In this document: one piece after another, positions 1 to 14,356 of the stretch
Numbering within the stretch: the first letter of the stretch is position 1
Layout of the letters: each line of letters opens with the position of its first letter
Origin: Monomorium pharaonis
Taxonomy: Eukaryota > Arthropoda > Insecta > Hymenoptera > Formicidae
DNA: 64,000 nucleotides
Direction: 5' to 3'
Assembly: GCF_013373865.1 (NCBI RefSeq)
Contig: NC_050474.1
Span: forward strand, 4,005,561-4,069,560
Position numbers and translations under genes: made by a program
The notes under the pieces: model-generated
Database searches by the model: none
The model's input: the letters and a program-made list of their open reading frames with translations, nothing else
What the model was told of the DNA's origin: nothing

Positions 1-1229
1 ATTTTTAAGACTATATTTACACATATTTGCATATATTTTGAATAAATCAACAGATTCCAAGCTAGCTTGTTCAAGAAATAATTATCTTTTAAAATCCTAT
101 GAGTGTTGATAGTTATCTGATCTGGTTAGAGATTTCGCATTCTGCATGGTAAAAAAGTCCCTTTTCATTATCGAATGCACAATTAATAATTATAAACAGA
201 TTAGAAATTGTGATGTAAAAGAAAGAGAGAGAGAGATAGATAGATAGATAGATAAAGAGAAAGAGAGAGAGAGAGAGATTTTCTGCCTCCGGTTTATTTT
301 ACGTGGGAATTGTAAAAACAACTATCAGTATAGCGTGACAGCATTCTTTTTGCCATATTTGCCTTTAAATTGTACAAGGACGTTGCAATTTTACCGAGAA
401 ACGTTTTCAGATTAAATCTGCTCGAACCGGTTTTCGACAGTTATATTTTATGGAAGCTAATACACAGATCCGACCGCTAATTGCTCAGCACAACAACAAC
501 ACGTGATTGTTTTTTGATCGAGACGGTGTAAAAAGTAAAATCGATATAAAATAGATACAAAATTATATAAATATATAATTACATAAAACGATATAATTAT
601 ATAAAATGTATAATTTAAGAAAAGTGCAAATAACATAAATGCAATTGGTGATATGAGTCACTTTCGATTTCTTCCGAGTTATCTAATTTTGGCTGTGTAA
701 TGACGTCTCAAGATCAATTAACTTTTTGATATCTTCGTAATGTTTGCAGTAGCAGAGCTAGCAGACTCGACGCAGTCTGCATGCGAATAACGTGACCTAC
801 GATGTATTTGTTGCCGCGTAAAAGTTGTTTCGCTGCTTGTTCGCTTCTTTTCCATCGCGTTTTCCAAACCGGTTTCATAGTCAAGCCAGGATGGCGTGTC
901 TACGTGCCCGATATCACGTTTTGCGCATCCGATCGAGAATCTTTCCATAATATTGCCCACGACGAAATCTGAGATCAAACAAAATTTGAGAAATTATTAA
1001 TGGCTGTACCTTTGATCAAAAAGCTTTGAAACGTCTAAGATCGGTTTAAATTTCTTCAGCGAACGTTTTACATAATACTGACGGATAAAAGACGTTTTTA
1101 TATTCAGCTAATAAAAATGATCAGAATAAATATGCGTGTTTATAAATACTCATCTTCTATAAATTACTTTTTATGAAATCAAGATAGGTATTTAATTATT
1201 CATGTTATTCATTAGAAATTTCTTATTAG
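1..1229. other. Presumed intron upstream of ABCG gene A exons
   Basis: This stretch holds no ABC transporter exon. The first transporter exon in the window begins at 1230 in mid-protein, so this is probably the preceding intron. It is AT-rich apart from a somewhat more GC-balanced patch around 700-960. An 86-codon reading frame on the minus strand there matches no family I know and has no supporting splice context. Confidence 0.6.
221..278. repeat. GA/GATA microsatellite
   Basis: A run of GA dinucleotides, then five GATA units, then more GA. It lies in presumed intron sequence. Confidence 0.9.
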
Positions 1230-4200
1230 AACGACAGGTGCAGAGGGCAGTGTTACAATAAACGGTCACGAAAGAAACCTCAGTGCCTTCAGGAAACTCT
1301 CTTGCTACATCATGCAGGATAATCAGCTTCACATGAATCTAACGGTAGCGGAGGCTATGAAGGTTGCAGCGAATCTTAAACTCGGCTCGCACGTTAGCCA
1401 AGCAGAAAAAGAAGAAGTGGTACGCTAAATCTTCCTATCTGATCTTTTGCCTCAAATTTTTCAAAGTGCGGTTGAATGCAGTTATTCATTCGCATACAGT
1501 GTATCTTGTAACTCAATCATTTAGAGATCATTTTTTTTTTTTATGGAATGAGACATATTTTTATTAACGTAATAATGTAATTCGCAAAAAACAAACGATT
1601 AAAATGTAATTCTTTTTTTTTTTTAAGATTATCTTAAGGTCAATATATTCTATGTAATTAAAATTGTTTTTTCATGAATTATATTATCAATGTAATGAAA
1701 ATATGCAATTTTATTTAAAAAAAGTTGATTATCATGAAATCTCGTAAAGTAATAAACATATAAAAAGCTGCTTGTTGTAATATTTGCTGCTCCAAAACAA
1801 TATCTATTTCCTTTTGATACTTTTTTATATCATTAAAAACAATAGAGATATTCTAAGACTATTCTGATTGAATTACAGGCAACACCTTGTGTAATACATG
1901 TAATAAATATCTGCATGTATATAAAAATATTACACATAACGGTAAAATTTATTGTTGCGTTCTTTGTTTGTTTCCATGTATTTTGGTGTTATGAAAGAAG
2001 TTATTATAAATTTAAAAGAATTTGTGCAATTACAGTTAATTAGGCATTGATCATATTTTATACAAAATAATTGTACACGGTCAGAATATTCTACATAAAT
2101 ATATTGTACACAAAAAATTGTACGTGGAAAAACTGTGTACAAGAATTATCCTTGAATTAAAAATTACACACGGATATATTGTGCGTAAAAAAACTGTATA
2201 GTAGACAGTTTTTCTACGCAATATATCCGTGTGCAATTTTTAATTCAAAGGTAATTCCTGTGCACAGTTTTTCCACGTACAATTTTTTTGTGTACAATAT
2301 ATATTTGTGTAGAATATTCTGATCGTTTACAATTATTTTGTGTAGAATATGATCAGTGCTGTTAATTATCGACATTATATTATATCGACGCTATAATTAT
2401 ACAAATCATAAAAATTGTTAATGTACTATTTTTACGTATTTTTCTGCCTTTACGTTACAATATCTCTTTGCTCATATTTAAAATCAATTGATAAATATAA
2501 CTTTACATGTTACTGATTTATTAATCAACATATTTATTAATTCTTTTACAGATTCAGGAAATCCTTGAAACTCTCGGCTTGTCTGAACACCGCCGTACTA
2601 TGACCTCGAACCTGAGCGGAGGTCAAAAGAAAAGGTTGTCCATCGCTCTGGAATTAGTGAACAATCCCCCTATCATGTTTTTCGATGAGCCAACTAGGTA
2701 AGTTTTAAATTTTTAATCTTAAATTTTTAATTTTTAAATCTGTATAAAATTTATAATCTTTTGCATAAGCTTGAAAATAAATTTTGAAATTCTGATGTAA
2801 TTATAATAATTTAGATGAACATGTACATCGTATTAAGATAAATATATCGATGAATTATTTCGTAAGTGATGTCCACATATAATTTGGATTCTTCGTGTAT
2901 GCAACAATTTTAATTTAAGGATAAATTTTATGACATGACTTTTTGACTCAATGAGAGGGATGAAGAAAAATATACAATGTTCAAGGAAAATATTATAGGG
3001 TTTGATTGAATATATCTCCAGTCAATCAACTTACAGGAAATCTCAACGGTCTCTTTAGCTTTCTCTAAATAAGACTTGTGAGAGAAACTCCGCTTTTCCT
3101 TAACAATTTCCTTGATCTTCGAATCTTGATCTTCGCATGGCCAATGTTACCAGGATATCTCTGTCGCCCATTTTTTTTCAAGGTTGCGGAAATAAGCACA
3201 TTTTTTTAGATTTTAATAAATGTATCCTATATATATATAATTCACACACGTTTCTCCTTGCAACTTTCAAGGAACTCTCAGTTCTCACAGTTCAACAGCC
3301 GCGTTCCAGATTTACAATTCTGTAACTGCATCTTGCAATAGGTATAGGTACAACTATACGATTGCACGAAAAATTTTTATTTTTCTCACCGTCAAGTTTA
3401 TCACCATAAAATAAGTAATTTTGAAATTTAATTAATTAATTCGGTCTTTAATGCTTTGCACTTTTCATTGCTCTAAAAGTTGATTTACATTTTAAATCAC
3501 ACGTTGTTATATAAAATGATTAAATATATGAATACCGAATACAAATATCTGGAATAAATAAGTATTATATACTTGGAATAAGTGAAATTATTATTTACAT
3601 ATGAGTTGAAATCAGATACAAAAGGATACCAGGTACATAACATGAGAGAAAGTAAAATGATGCTCAGTTTTTGAAATGTTTCTTTTTCGTCGACAACTTT
3701 CACTAAGAGAGGTACATTGGAATTTTCGCATTTACAATGGCACCGCATTTCATTCCATGAGTTATCGCACGCGATGATTTTGGCGATCTCATCCGTTCGT
3801 ATTAACATAATGACATGTGTGTAATATAAAAACTTTTCATACTTATGCTGTCCAAAGTTTGAGTTCGATTTCTTGACCTAATCACGCATCTCCTTAGAAT
3901 ATTTTTTTGTTCCACAACCGATTCTGTAAAGTTCGGTATCAGTTTCTTTTATGATGACAGAAGGCGATGTCATGCAGGCAAATCATGACCGGTCCTATCA
4001 AGGTTTGTACTTGAACCAAGAACTTGGTTCCCCTCCCTTTAAAAGAATTTACTGTCACTTAGTGTTGCCATTCGCCAATCATTAGTGAAGAGAAAGGACA
4101 CGGAACCTCTTTATTACGGACGATGAATGTTTTGCGCGGATAAATAAATAAGAAAATAAATAAATATATGAAATTGCATGTATAATGTAACATGCTTAGA

Positions 4201-6773
4201 TATGTATAATTGTTTTTTTATGCTGTCACAAATATGAAGCAAATATATGCATATGAAGATGAAAGTGTAAGTATACAACAACACTAATTCGTTTTATTCG
4301 GTTGTTCACAGTGGCTTGGACTCCTCATCTTGTTTCCAGTGCATCTCGTTACTGAAAACCCTGTCACGTGGCGGCAGAACAATAATATGTACCATTCACC
4401 AGCCCAGTGCGCGACTTTTCGAAATGTTTGATGCTCTCTACACATTGGCTGAGGGTCAATGCGTTTATCAAGGTTCTACAACGCAACTTGTGCCTTTCCT
4501 TAGGACAATTGGCCTTAATTGTCCGAGCTATCACAACCCGGCGTCGTTTAGTAAGTACTTTTATGTCAGACTAATGCGCCAATATTTTATAATAGTTTTA
4601 TATTAGAGTAAAAAATAATTTAAAGGAAAGAAATTTCGAAACAATCAAGATTAGCTTTATAAGATCTATTTTTATCTATAAAATTAGTAATTTTATTATC
4701 TTATTACGTGAAACAAATTTGTGACATAATTTCTAATCTATTTTTCAGTCATTGAAGTATCGTGTGGCGAGTACGGCGATAATATCAAAAATTTAATCAA
4801 TGCGATTAACAACGGCAAATATGATATACGCGAAGGACACTCGTTCCCCGAGATGAAAGAAGGAATGAACAATTGCACTGCCGCGACAGGTATTTTGAAG
4901 AATGGTGATAATTTGGACAAAGTGAAGATCAAAGACAAGAACGACGTCAGTAATCTAGAAGAAAAGTTTTCTGAAGAGAAAACTAACGAGATTAGTAATG
5001 GAAAATTTATTTCCGGTTATGCTACAAACGACATTGCTAAACAAGGTACATAACGTCTTTTAATATTTCCGTAATAACGGCAACATGACGATTCTTTATA
5101 CATAACTTTAACTTCAATTAGCATAATTTTTTGTAATTACGAATTAAGTGTTTTCCTCCTGGAAACCATCCTATGTGGAACATAGCTTTTTTTTATTTCA
5201 CTGCAGTTATAATTTTTATAGGAAAAGCTTGAAAGTTTCTTGTTAAAACTTTATTTGTAAAGCTCACTTGTTGTTTAGCAATTTGCTTATCCCAAATTAT
5301 TTTGAAATTAAATTCATGTTTTGGATACTTTGTTTTTATTATAGTGGAATATAAAGTAATATAAAGCAAATGTAAACATTAAAATTAATATTTCAGCATT
5401 AGATGTGGCAATATCTATGGATCCAGACAAAAAGGACAATGCCAACGTAGCTTTGCTGGACGAATCCATCGTAGTAACGCCGGAGAGATATGCCACGTCC
5501 GAATTTAAGCAATTCTACATCATACTGAAGCGCGCTTTACTCTTCAGTCGTAGAGATTGGGTAGGTATTTGAAGAAGTGCCACTCTATTTCCAATCGCGA
5601 GTTCTATACATTGCAGCTTCATAACTGTACGATTATTTGTAAAATATTTCATCATTTCTCATGTATTTTCCAATTTTTATATGATCTAATTTTAATATTA
5701 CTCTAATATGTTTACAGACTCTCATGTATCTCCGACTTTTCGCTCACATTCTGGTGGCGGCGCTAATCAGCGCATTGTATTACGATATCGGAAACGACGG
5801 TGCTAAAGTACTTAGCAATCTGGGATTCCTGTTCTTCAACATGCTGTTCCTTATGTACACTTCCATGACAATTACGATTTTATCCTGTAAGTTGCCTGTG
5901 ATTTATTATACTTATACTTTTGCGATCGTGAAAATCAATTTTCATAAAGAAGTACTATCGTTATATAAAATATAAACCATTCATTTCTTTTTTCTTTACA
6001 GTTCCGCTAGAACTGCCTGTGCTTTTAAAAGAGAATTTCAACAGATGGTATTCTCTCAAAGCTTATTATTTAGCGATTACGATTTCGGATATACCATTTC
6101 AGGTAAAGTATTCTACCGAGTAACGATACAAATAAAATGTATTTAGCCATTGTACGGTAAATAAATGATTACCTTTGCTTTTTAGACCATATTTTGTGTA
6201 ATGTACGTCGCCATCGTATACTTTACGACGAGCCAGCCACCGGACGTAACGCGGTTCTTCATGTTCATGAGTACTTGCCTCCTGATTTCTTTCGTCGCAC
6301 AATCAGTGGGTCTCGTGGTCGGCGCGGCTATGAACGTGCAGAATGGCGTGTTCCTGGCACCAGTTATGTCGGTGCCTTTTCTTCTCTTCTCAGGATTCTT
6401 CGTCAGCTTCGATGCGATTCCAGTTTACTTACGATGGATTACGTACCTCAGTTACATCAGATACGGTTTCGAGGGAACCGCTTTGATAATTTACGGTTAC
6501 GCCCGGGAAAAACTTAAGTGTTTCCAGGTGGGTTTTGAAAACGCACATTCTGAGAAGTTGTGCGTCGTGGAAGTCGGTTGCGAATGGTATTGTTGAATTT
6601 TCATGTGTTTTTAGGTGTATTGCCACTTCAAGAATCCGGACACGATCCTGGAGGAACTGGACATGCTCGATGCTGACTTTACTTTGGATATTCTCGCACT
6701 CCTGCTTATCTTCATCACGCTACGAATCGCCGCGTATCTCTTCCTGCGCTGGAAGATCAAGACCGCCCGATAA
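1230..6773 (+). CDS. ABCG-family half-transporter, gene A (5' end outside window)
   Basis: Half-size ABC transporter of the White/ABCG1-ABCG4 type, expected to move lipids or small hydrophobic molecules across a membrane as a dimer. Visible exons: 1230-1419, 2552-2697, 4312-4550, 4749-5045, 5397-5560, 5718-5886, 6002-6102, 6186-6527 and 6615-6773 (stop). All have GT-AG borders and matching phase, giving about 601 residues. The nucleotide-binding domain shows the Q-loop (YIMQDN), signature LSGGQKKR, Walker [10 protein letters not shown]-loop SGLDS and H-loop TIHQPSA. The membrane part starts near [13 protein letters not shown] and ends in a hydrophobic helix before KIKTAR. The start codon and Walker A exon must lie left of the window. 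The 297-nt linker exon is much longer than the equivalent in gene B (191 nt) and is rich in K, D, E and N. The substrate cannot be told from sequence. Confidence 0.93.
2037..2369. repeat. Large foldback (inverted-repeat) element in ABCG-A intron
   Basis: Two arms of about 160 bp are near-mirror complements around a short centre at about 2203. Matching blocks include the AAAACTGTGTAC / GTGCACAGTTTT region and the outer TGATCATATT / AATATGATCA region. It looks like a non-coding MITE lying within the intron between 1419 and 2552. Confidence 0.85.
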
Positions 6774-9700
6774 ACTGTCGGAACGTGTGAATTTTGTAAA
6801 ATCAGATGTAATTACGAGTGGACGGATAGTTAGCGCAAGTGTTATCTTCTACCGCGTAGAATTGTGCAGACAACAATGGACATCGATATTTTTTGTAATC
6901 GGTAATCTCGTAATGATATTTTAAAATGGCGAATACGAAGTCCCAATTCTGACGACCCAACAACAGTTAAGACACAAGAAACAAATGATGGATTTCCGCG
7001 GTATTTCTTGATGAAAATTCTTTCAAGACGATAACTATTTGCCGTCGAAGAGACTGGTACGTCTTGAAGGTACCACAAAGTATGACTTACTTTCTTTCGT
7101 GTTTTAGGGTTGCTGAGTTTAGTTAATGTATAGGACCAATACTAATATAACTTATTTATATAGTTTTTTAGTTTAATAACGACGGCTAGTAGTTACGATT
7201 GTAACATATTTGTCCAGGGTACTATTCTATAGTATGTAAACGTACACGAATGTATATATATATATATATCCAAAATATGTATCTACTCTTTTTTTACGGT
7301 ATCAATACATTTTTATTAGAATGCACATACATCAATCTTAAATTTATCGTGGAGTATATTTAAGCGTTTATCAGTACGGCGCAACCGCGCAATGACTTCG
7401 AGCCATTACGAATTATTTCGAATATATGACGAAAATTTGGAATCGTTTTGAATATTATTAAAAAAAATATTTAAATCTTGAACGTTTTAAAATCTTTTTC
7501 TTACATTTTAGTATTATATATTATATAGTACCTCAATGTATTATCTGTTTCGTAAACAGAAAAAAACAGTTCTCTATTTTAAAAAATTTTAAATATTAAA
7601 TAATCAAACAAAAGATGCTCAAGAGATTCAAGAGTTTTAAAACTTTCAACATTATTCAGGACTTTGAAAAATCTTCTGGTTTTTAATAGTATTCAAAGCA
7701 ATTAGAACTGTTTATACACTTGTAGCGTTTAAAAATTAAAAAATAATTCGAATGCTTATGCACTAAATTGTACGGCTTGAAGGGAAGGCAAAGAGAATGG
7801 ATTAATTTGCGTGTGATCTTCAGGAAGGACTTACAATTATCCTCATGTCTATTTTTCGTGAACGAGGCCTTAATTGACGTATTTCACCAATGACCACTCG
7901 ATTCTATATTTAATGGCTGTGAGCTTCATGATAAAAAAGGAGAAAATCAAATGTGAATGCTTGTGTTCCTAAAATTAGATTCGGACGAAACGACGAATGT
8001 CCGAGATGATTCATAAGCGCACAAATTTATTACGTATCTTGCCAGATTAATTTTATACGTTGAAGATCAGATGTTTTTGACGCTTTACAGAGAAGGGTGG
8101 TTCTGAGAGAATATGTCAAAGCAAACTTTACCCTTGTAAAAGGCTTATAAATATTTGCAGCCATATTTCATGTTGTCAAAGATAACAGTGAACAAATGTA
8201 CGTAAAAATATTCTTTTGACGATTTATCGCAAATAAAGACAAACAAATTCCTTCTATATTAGTATCAATTCTATATTAGTATCAATTAAGGAGCTAAAAC
8301 AAACATTGAGTGTTTACAAATCTTCGAGAACAAATAATTAAATTATGAGGTTTATTTTTGCAAATTGTTATCTTTCAAACGTAGAAAAGATTATTTTTCT
8401 AAACTAATGAATGCAAACCTTTGATCTTTCTAGTGTTAAGTGGCAGAAAGAATAAAACTTCTAAAGAGACGGGTGAGTGATTTATGATAATTGTACGTAA
8501 TTGTAAAATAGTATATAAAATTCTTATTTGTATATTCCCGTAACTTATTAAGGTTAAGAATTTGAATCGGCGATTTAATTACAAATACGATTATGGCGCT
8601 CAAATGGATAAAATAGTTTTTACGATTTGATATGCGTATTTTACCTAAATGAAACAAACAATAATCAGTTTATATAACACAATTTAATTGCTAATATGAA
8701 AATACTTTTATAAAACAAGCTGCGAGAGATGTACCTAATTATGCCAGTTTGGCATGATCGTTACTAAAGTTAAGGATGTATGTATAATACGAATAAAATA
8801 TGTTTTTCGTAATTCGATAAATTTTAATTTCGATTATCTCTGTTATATTACAATTTGTTTTCTTTTAAATCATTACTTATATACTTATTGTATTAAGCAT
8901 ATGTATATGACTTTTTCATTTACAATTCGATCTATTTACAAAATTATAAATATCTATCTTATTAGAAACATTCTAATACTGCATGACACAATATAATTTT
9001 AAACAATTTAACTTTTAAACTCCGGCAAACTCTTATGTTATGCTTTCTGATTGTTTTTTAATTCGTTGATATTAATAAATAATTTTTTTCTGCAGTTTAT
9101 TGAGGACCTGTGCACTATAATGAAGAAGACATATACCATGATAGAATAGTTTACGTAATATGTTGTGTTTATTAATGACACAATTGAAAAAATAATATTG
9201 ATCAAAAAACAAAATATATAAGATTAATGTAACCCATCAAAAAACCTTAAAAAGATACGCCACGTACATAAACGCGTGCTTTTAAAAATAAACTTGAGAT
9301 CAATACAATTAGTCAAGTATATTTTAAAAAAGACTTAAAAAAATTTAATAAACATTTATTTAAAAATAATGTTTGAAAAATGAAAATATTATCAATGCAA
9401 TTACCCAACAATTATATGCAATAAACATTTCAATTTTAATGCATTTATTGTCTTTTTATATAAATTCTAAGTTGGGCTTATATAGGCTTGATGATTAAAT
9501 GATTAAGGGATTAAAATCAACCAACGAGATTTTGACATTTACATATATATGTATATTATTTCTTGTTGTTATTATATATTTATTTTATATTTATTAATTT
9601 TATTATATTTTTTTCGAGTACCAATATTTACAACTTACATTACAAAGTAATTTTTATTTTAGTTTTCTAAAATTGTATGTAGGCACATTGTGAAGCCCCT

Positions 9701-12540
9701 TGAACGACAAACTGGTTTTATGTGTGTACATGTGAATCTGTGAAAAATAACTCAAGTGAGCTTTTTCATACAAAAGATCTCGAGATCTCAGAATTGACGG
9801 TACCAATTTTTATCGGACTGGTTGCAATCAAAAGCTCATATTAATGTTATATAATAAAATTGCCATTAGATTTTTTATTATAATTTTACTTTAACTGAAA
9901 GTATATTTCACAGCTAAATTTCAGTAGCGTTGCGAAATTTGCGCAGTAAAGTTTGCGTACTTAATATATCTAACATCGCGCCGCTACCGCATCTGTCGCT
10001 TGATACAATATATTAATTTTACAGAACATTTATTTAAATGTTTTAATGTATTTTTAATGTCTTTTAATGGATTAATTTCTTATAAAATTGTGAAAAATTA
10101 ATTAATTCATCTTTAATAAATTTATGAATAAAAAATAATAGTATTATAACAAATTTTGAAACAAATTGTAAATTTAGTGTTTAATTTATTGGATTTATTT
10201 TTCGTATGCATGCATAAATTTTATAACTTATATAATGCTGTATAGATAACAAATTATGACACGTATAATTTATTACGATAATCTTAAACTTTTTAAATTA
10301 ATTTTTTATGATTAATTTATGATTATTTTTAGTACGCACGTAAATCATTGCATGTTACGAAGACAACTCTGCGTTATTGTTTAAAATATGCAGATATCAA
10401 ATTGTATTCTTCTTCTTTTACTACATAGTATATTCATAAATTCATACCACTTACATCAATACGCATTGATGTAAAAAATTAATTGTCGTTACAAACCTTA
10501 TTGAAAGGTCAAGTCGGACAAAGGACATTGTAAGAACAAAAATATGTCGTTATTATGTTAAAATACAAATACGACTAAAGATACAGCAAATAAAAATAAC
10601 AATCAGAACCAAACATTAAGCAAAGCTAATAATTTTGTTATATACTGAGTTTTAATTTTCTGTATCCTTCTGTAAGTTAAATGTTTGTAGTCTCTTTTAT
10701 ATAAAACATCTCTGCGATCTCTTTTCTTTTTATGTTTCTCACAATGTAAATGCGTGTTTCTGACCATTTTAAATTCATGATTTTCGACCAATCAGTACTT
10801 GCTAACTACAAAGTGACAACTATCATTTTTTAATATTATTTTTATGTTCTTTAATTTTAGTTTCTTTCTTCTGGCGTTTAGTCTGACCAATATAAGATTT
10901 GCAATAGAAAATTGCAATAGAAAGAAGTATTAAATATAAATAATTACTGATTATGAATAGTGATTATAAATTGATATCGTATTATAAGTACAATATTAGC
11001 TAATGTATTGCCAATATATTTTGATACTAAAGTATCTTATTAAAAAAGTATGGAAAAAAAGTATAGTTATAATTAAATTGTTTAGATTACTTGCAACGCT
11101 ATTGTGAGAAAAATTTGTATCTTTGGTTCTTTGAAATTTAGCAACTTAATATTTTGGTTATTGCTAAAATAAAAATTATCTTTGTTTAACTGAATGTATT
11201 GACAAAATTAATTGAGAGGTTTGACAACTTAAAATCTTTGAAATAAATAGAATAGTTAATTGCAATTTTAAGTTACACAGGGTTAATTAAAAAAAAATAA
11301 ACGTAAAATTAAGATTATGAACAATCCAAATAATTTGATTACTTAATTGTAAGTACCAAAGTGGATTATAACTGTACTTAATTTTTCTAGAGAAAGTAAT
11401 AAATTATTTTTCTACTTACAATAAAATATAAAAAAACCGTTAAAATACATTTCTTTCCAGATATTTCTCAATTTTGCTCTAAGCTACTCGTATGTTTAGA
11501 AATTATTGAACTGTTTAACTTTTGCTTTAAAATACATGTTTACAACATTTATCATATATAAGTTTCATATTAAATTTATGTCAATAATTCTTAATGTATT
11601 TATCTTAATGTATTCTTAATGTATATTTTTGTAGCTTATTGGAGATTTGATACAATCAATCAAATTGCATTACGATAAACATCCTAGTGGCCTTATATTC
11701 TTACCTTATATTCTTACGAGTGATTGTTGCTTGAAAATCGGAGATTATCACCGAGGTCACGAGCTTTGTTATTAAGATCTCCGTAATTTTTTTATCAACT
11801 TTTAGAGTTTTCTTATTAATCAAACTTGATTTAAAACTTACCATAAATTTTATATTAATAAATAAAAATTTTTTGTATGTTTTTTAAACTAATTGCTACA
11901 TTTATAATAATTTTAATAATTATATTGTTTATTAAAGGTTTCAGCAACATATCACATTTTCAAATCATTAGTTTCAAATTAACAGAATGAGTACAAAAAC
12001 TTTGCAAAAATTTTGCGAATAAAATTATTTTAATCTTATATATATTATAAATACATTTTTCTGTTACATACACAAAACGTAATACAGTTAAATTTTTCTT
12101 GAGATAAAAAATACATAAACACGTTTCATCATCTTTTTCCATTTTGTACAAAAAAATCGTAAAAAAAGGTAATCTACACTGGAAACTTATAATCATTAGG
12201 TTTGTTTCGCATTCCTGCACTGCATTAGTGCAATAAATTAGAATATATTAGTCTTATTCTAACTTATTCCATCAGTGCAGCACACAGTGCAGAAATAAAA
12301 AACAAACCTATTATGTATAAAAGATGTGGGAAAAGATTACATAATGCATCGTAGAAATTGATTCTTTGAAAAACGTGATTTTAATGATTTTAATTTCATA
12401 GGAGGCACAGAAATTGGCTGCAAAATAATCGATATTCTCTAGCAATGACGTAAAAGCAACAGAAGCTATCTCGCCTGCTCTAAGGTTTCGCCTTTGTTTT
12501 CGTCCGATCAATATTGAAAATAGTGCGCTTTATTCGTCAA
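6774..12540. other. AT-rich interval between the two ABCG genes
   Basis: The first few hundred bases are probably the 3' untranslated region of gene A, including a TA run near 7255-7270. The rest is AT-rich with no reading frame or splice chain I can support. A tandem duplication of a 17-bp unit lies at about 8253-8287. A short inverted-repeat element is listed separately at 12197-12310. Confidence 0.6.
12197..12310. mobile_element. Short MITE-like element with GGTTTGTTT termini
   Basis: The ends read TAGGTTTGTTT and AAACAAACCTA as an inverted pair, with inner complementary blocks around TGCACTGCA and GTGCAGCAC. It is about 114 bp and flanked by TA, which fits a small non-autonomous DNA transposon. 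No coding capacity. Confidence 0.6.
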
Positions 12541-12599
12541 GTCTCATCTCATATTTTGGCTGCACAAATTGCGACACTGATCATTATGATCATGCCTTC

Positions 12600-12818
12600 C
12601 TCTGCGGCGTAACGAAGAGCGCCCGTTGCGAGACTCTTGTCATATACATATAGCGAGGGATACATACAGTTGGGAGTCGGGAGCAAGCCAACGTTATTTC
12701 CGAGTCAGTCTACCGCCGTTGTTGGTGGCGGTACGTCGAGTATTGTAACGTTTTGTCGTTTGCGGTTCTCCTCTGTCACAGTAGCGTGATCGTCAATTGG
12801 TGAACCGCGGTAGACAAT
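12600..12818 (+). promoter_or_regulatory. Candidate promoter and non-coding first exon of ABCG gene B
   Basis: A distinct GC-rich patch in AT-rich surroundings, ending in a strong splice donor (GACAAT then GTGAGT, GT at 12819). It includes an arthropod-initiator-like TCAGTC near 12703. A good acceptor (pyrimidine tract then TTAG) ends at 15120, so a second untranslated segment 15121-15273 would run into the ATG at 15274. This pairing is an inference. Confidence 0.45.
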
Positions 12819-12904
12819 GTGAGTTATCAACGAGTCATCAGTGCTATTGTATTTTTCAGCTACCTATATAGAGACTGCGGAGCAAATTCGTGAAAAATCG
12901 GAGC

Positions 12905-12960
12905 AAACTTGGAGCAATTCCTGAACGACAATCTCGTCGTTCGAGAATTGCTCCAAGTTT
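12905..12960. repeat. Short hairpin just downstream of candidate ABCG-B first exon
   Basis: A 25-bp arm (12905-12929) and its reverse complement (12936-12960) with two mismatches and a 6-nt loop. Unlike the other hairpins here it is GC-balanced. It lies in the presumed 5' intron. Confidence 0.75.
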
Positions 12961-14281
12961 TCCCCGATCAATCATCCGCGATGTGCAGTATCTTTTGGAG
13001 TATATTTCTAGAATGTTTCTGATAACTTTTCAATTTCAAAATCAAATGCTAAGCGGCTAATAATCTTCAAATTTAAGATTGAATAACTTTATTTTATTTT
13101 TTAAACATAAAGATAAAGATAAAGTTGCCTATTTCAGTTTGCAGCGAATTTTGGTATTAAATATAATTTTTCCATTAATTTAATAATTACTTATACATAT
13201 ATAAACTGCGTGGCGACAATTTTATCAATCTTGAAACACAATTACTAATTATATAAATATCGATGCTTAAAAACATTTTTAATATCCCTTCTTTTCCGAA
13301 AAAATAATTTAATGCAAAAAATAATATCCTCAGCCAGGACTGGCAAACTTCTCCCATCATTCTGTGAGCGGGTCTTCCTAATTTGATTACTGAGACGTAA
13401 GGTATTATTCTTTGTATTATAATAACCAGTGTATCTAAGAATGTTTTCAGGCGATTATTTTATTTTTATTTAATTTTAACCAAAATTTTTTATAATGGGA
13501 TTTAAAAGTTAGTTACAAATGCAATTGAAATTTAATGCGTGAAAAAATAAAAGATCGAAGAACTGTTATAAGCAAAAAAAGAAAAATAACTTTATGTCTT
13601 TATCCAACGACGAAATTGATAAATGAGTAAAGAACATGACAAGAACATGGCAGGGTACGTCGCGCGTGTAGGAATGCGTGATAAATTTTATTTAACATTT
13701 TTACTTCTTATCTTTAATTCCTTATCTGTCCCTTTTATGTGACTTCCTTTCTTATCGTTATGCTAATAGGCACGGTGAATAAGTAGAAATGACGAGGCAA
13801 CGAATTAAAATAAGTGTAGAATTGCTTAAAGAAAGAAAAAGATTGGAGTGGCGAAAATTTCGAATTTGAAAATCGGGACCTTTGATCAGGGCAAAGTGCA
13901 CTTGAAGTGTAGTTCTATGAAATCCCGTCACCGGAAACATGTGCATCAGCAATTCTAATCTTCTCGATGCGACACCGTAGATTTTTGGGAGCACGTGCGG
14001 ACTTTTCTGAAACCGTACAATGTGCCGCAGTAAAACTGAAAGCGCGGACACACGGTCATTGTAGCCAGTATATTTATATATATAAGGTTGTTACAGGGCA
14101 CACATTGTTGCCCTCGCTGCAGTCGAATCATAAATAAATCAGGCCCTTCGATCGTGGTGCGTGACTGGCAGCGGAATAAATTATGAAAGACTAAGTTCGA
14201 TCCATAGTCGATGTGACTCGTAAAACCGATTGCATTGTACTCCCATTGAGCTGATTCTCGCATCCGGAGTAAAGATGAAAA

Positions 14282-14356
<75 letters not shown>

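Noticed and set aside
718..978. 86-codon minus-strand frame
   Set aside because: No domain, no splice partners, and it lies in the presumed intron of ABCG gene A. Length is unremarkable for chance.
12561..12820. Coding exon in the GC-rich patch before ABCG gene B
   Set aside because: No frame joins in phase to the exon at 15274, which has its own ATG. Treated as untranslated.
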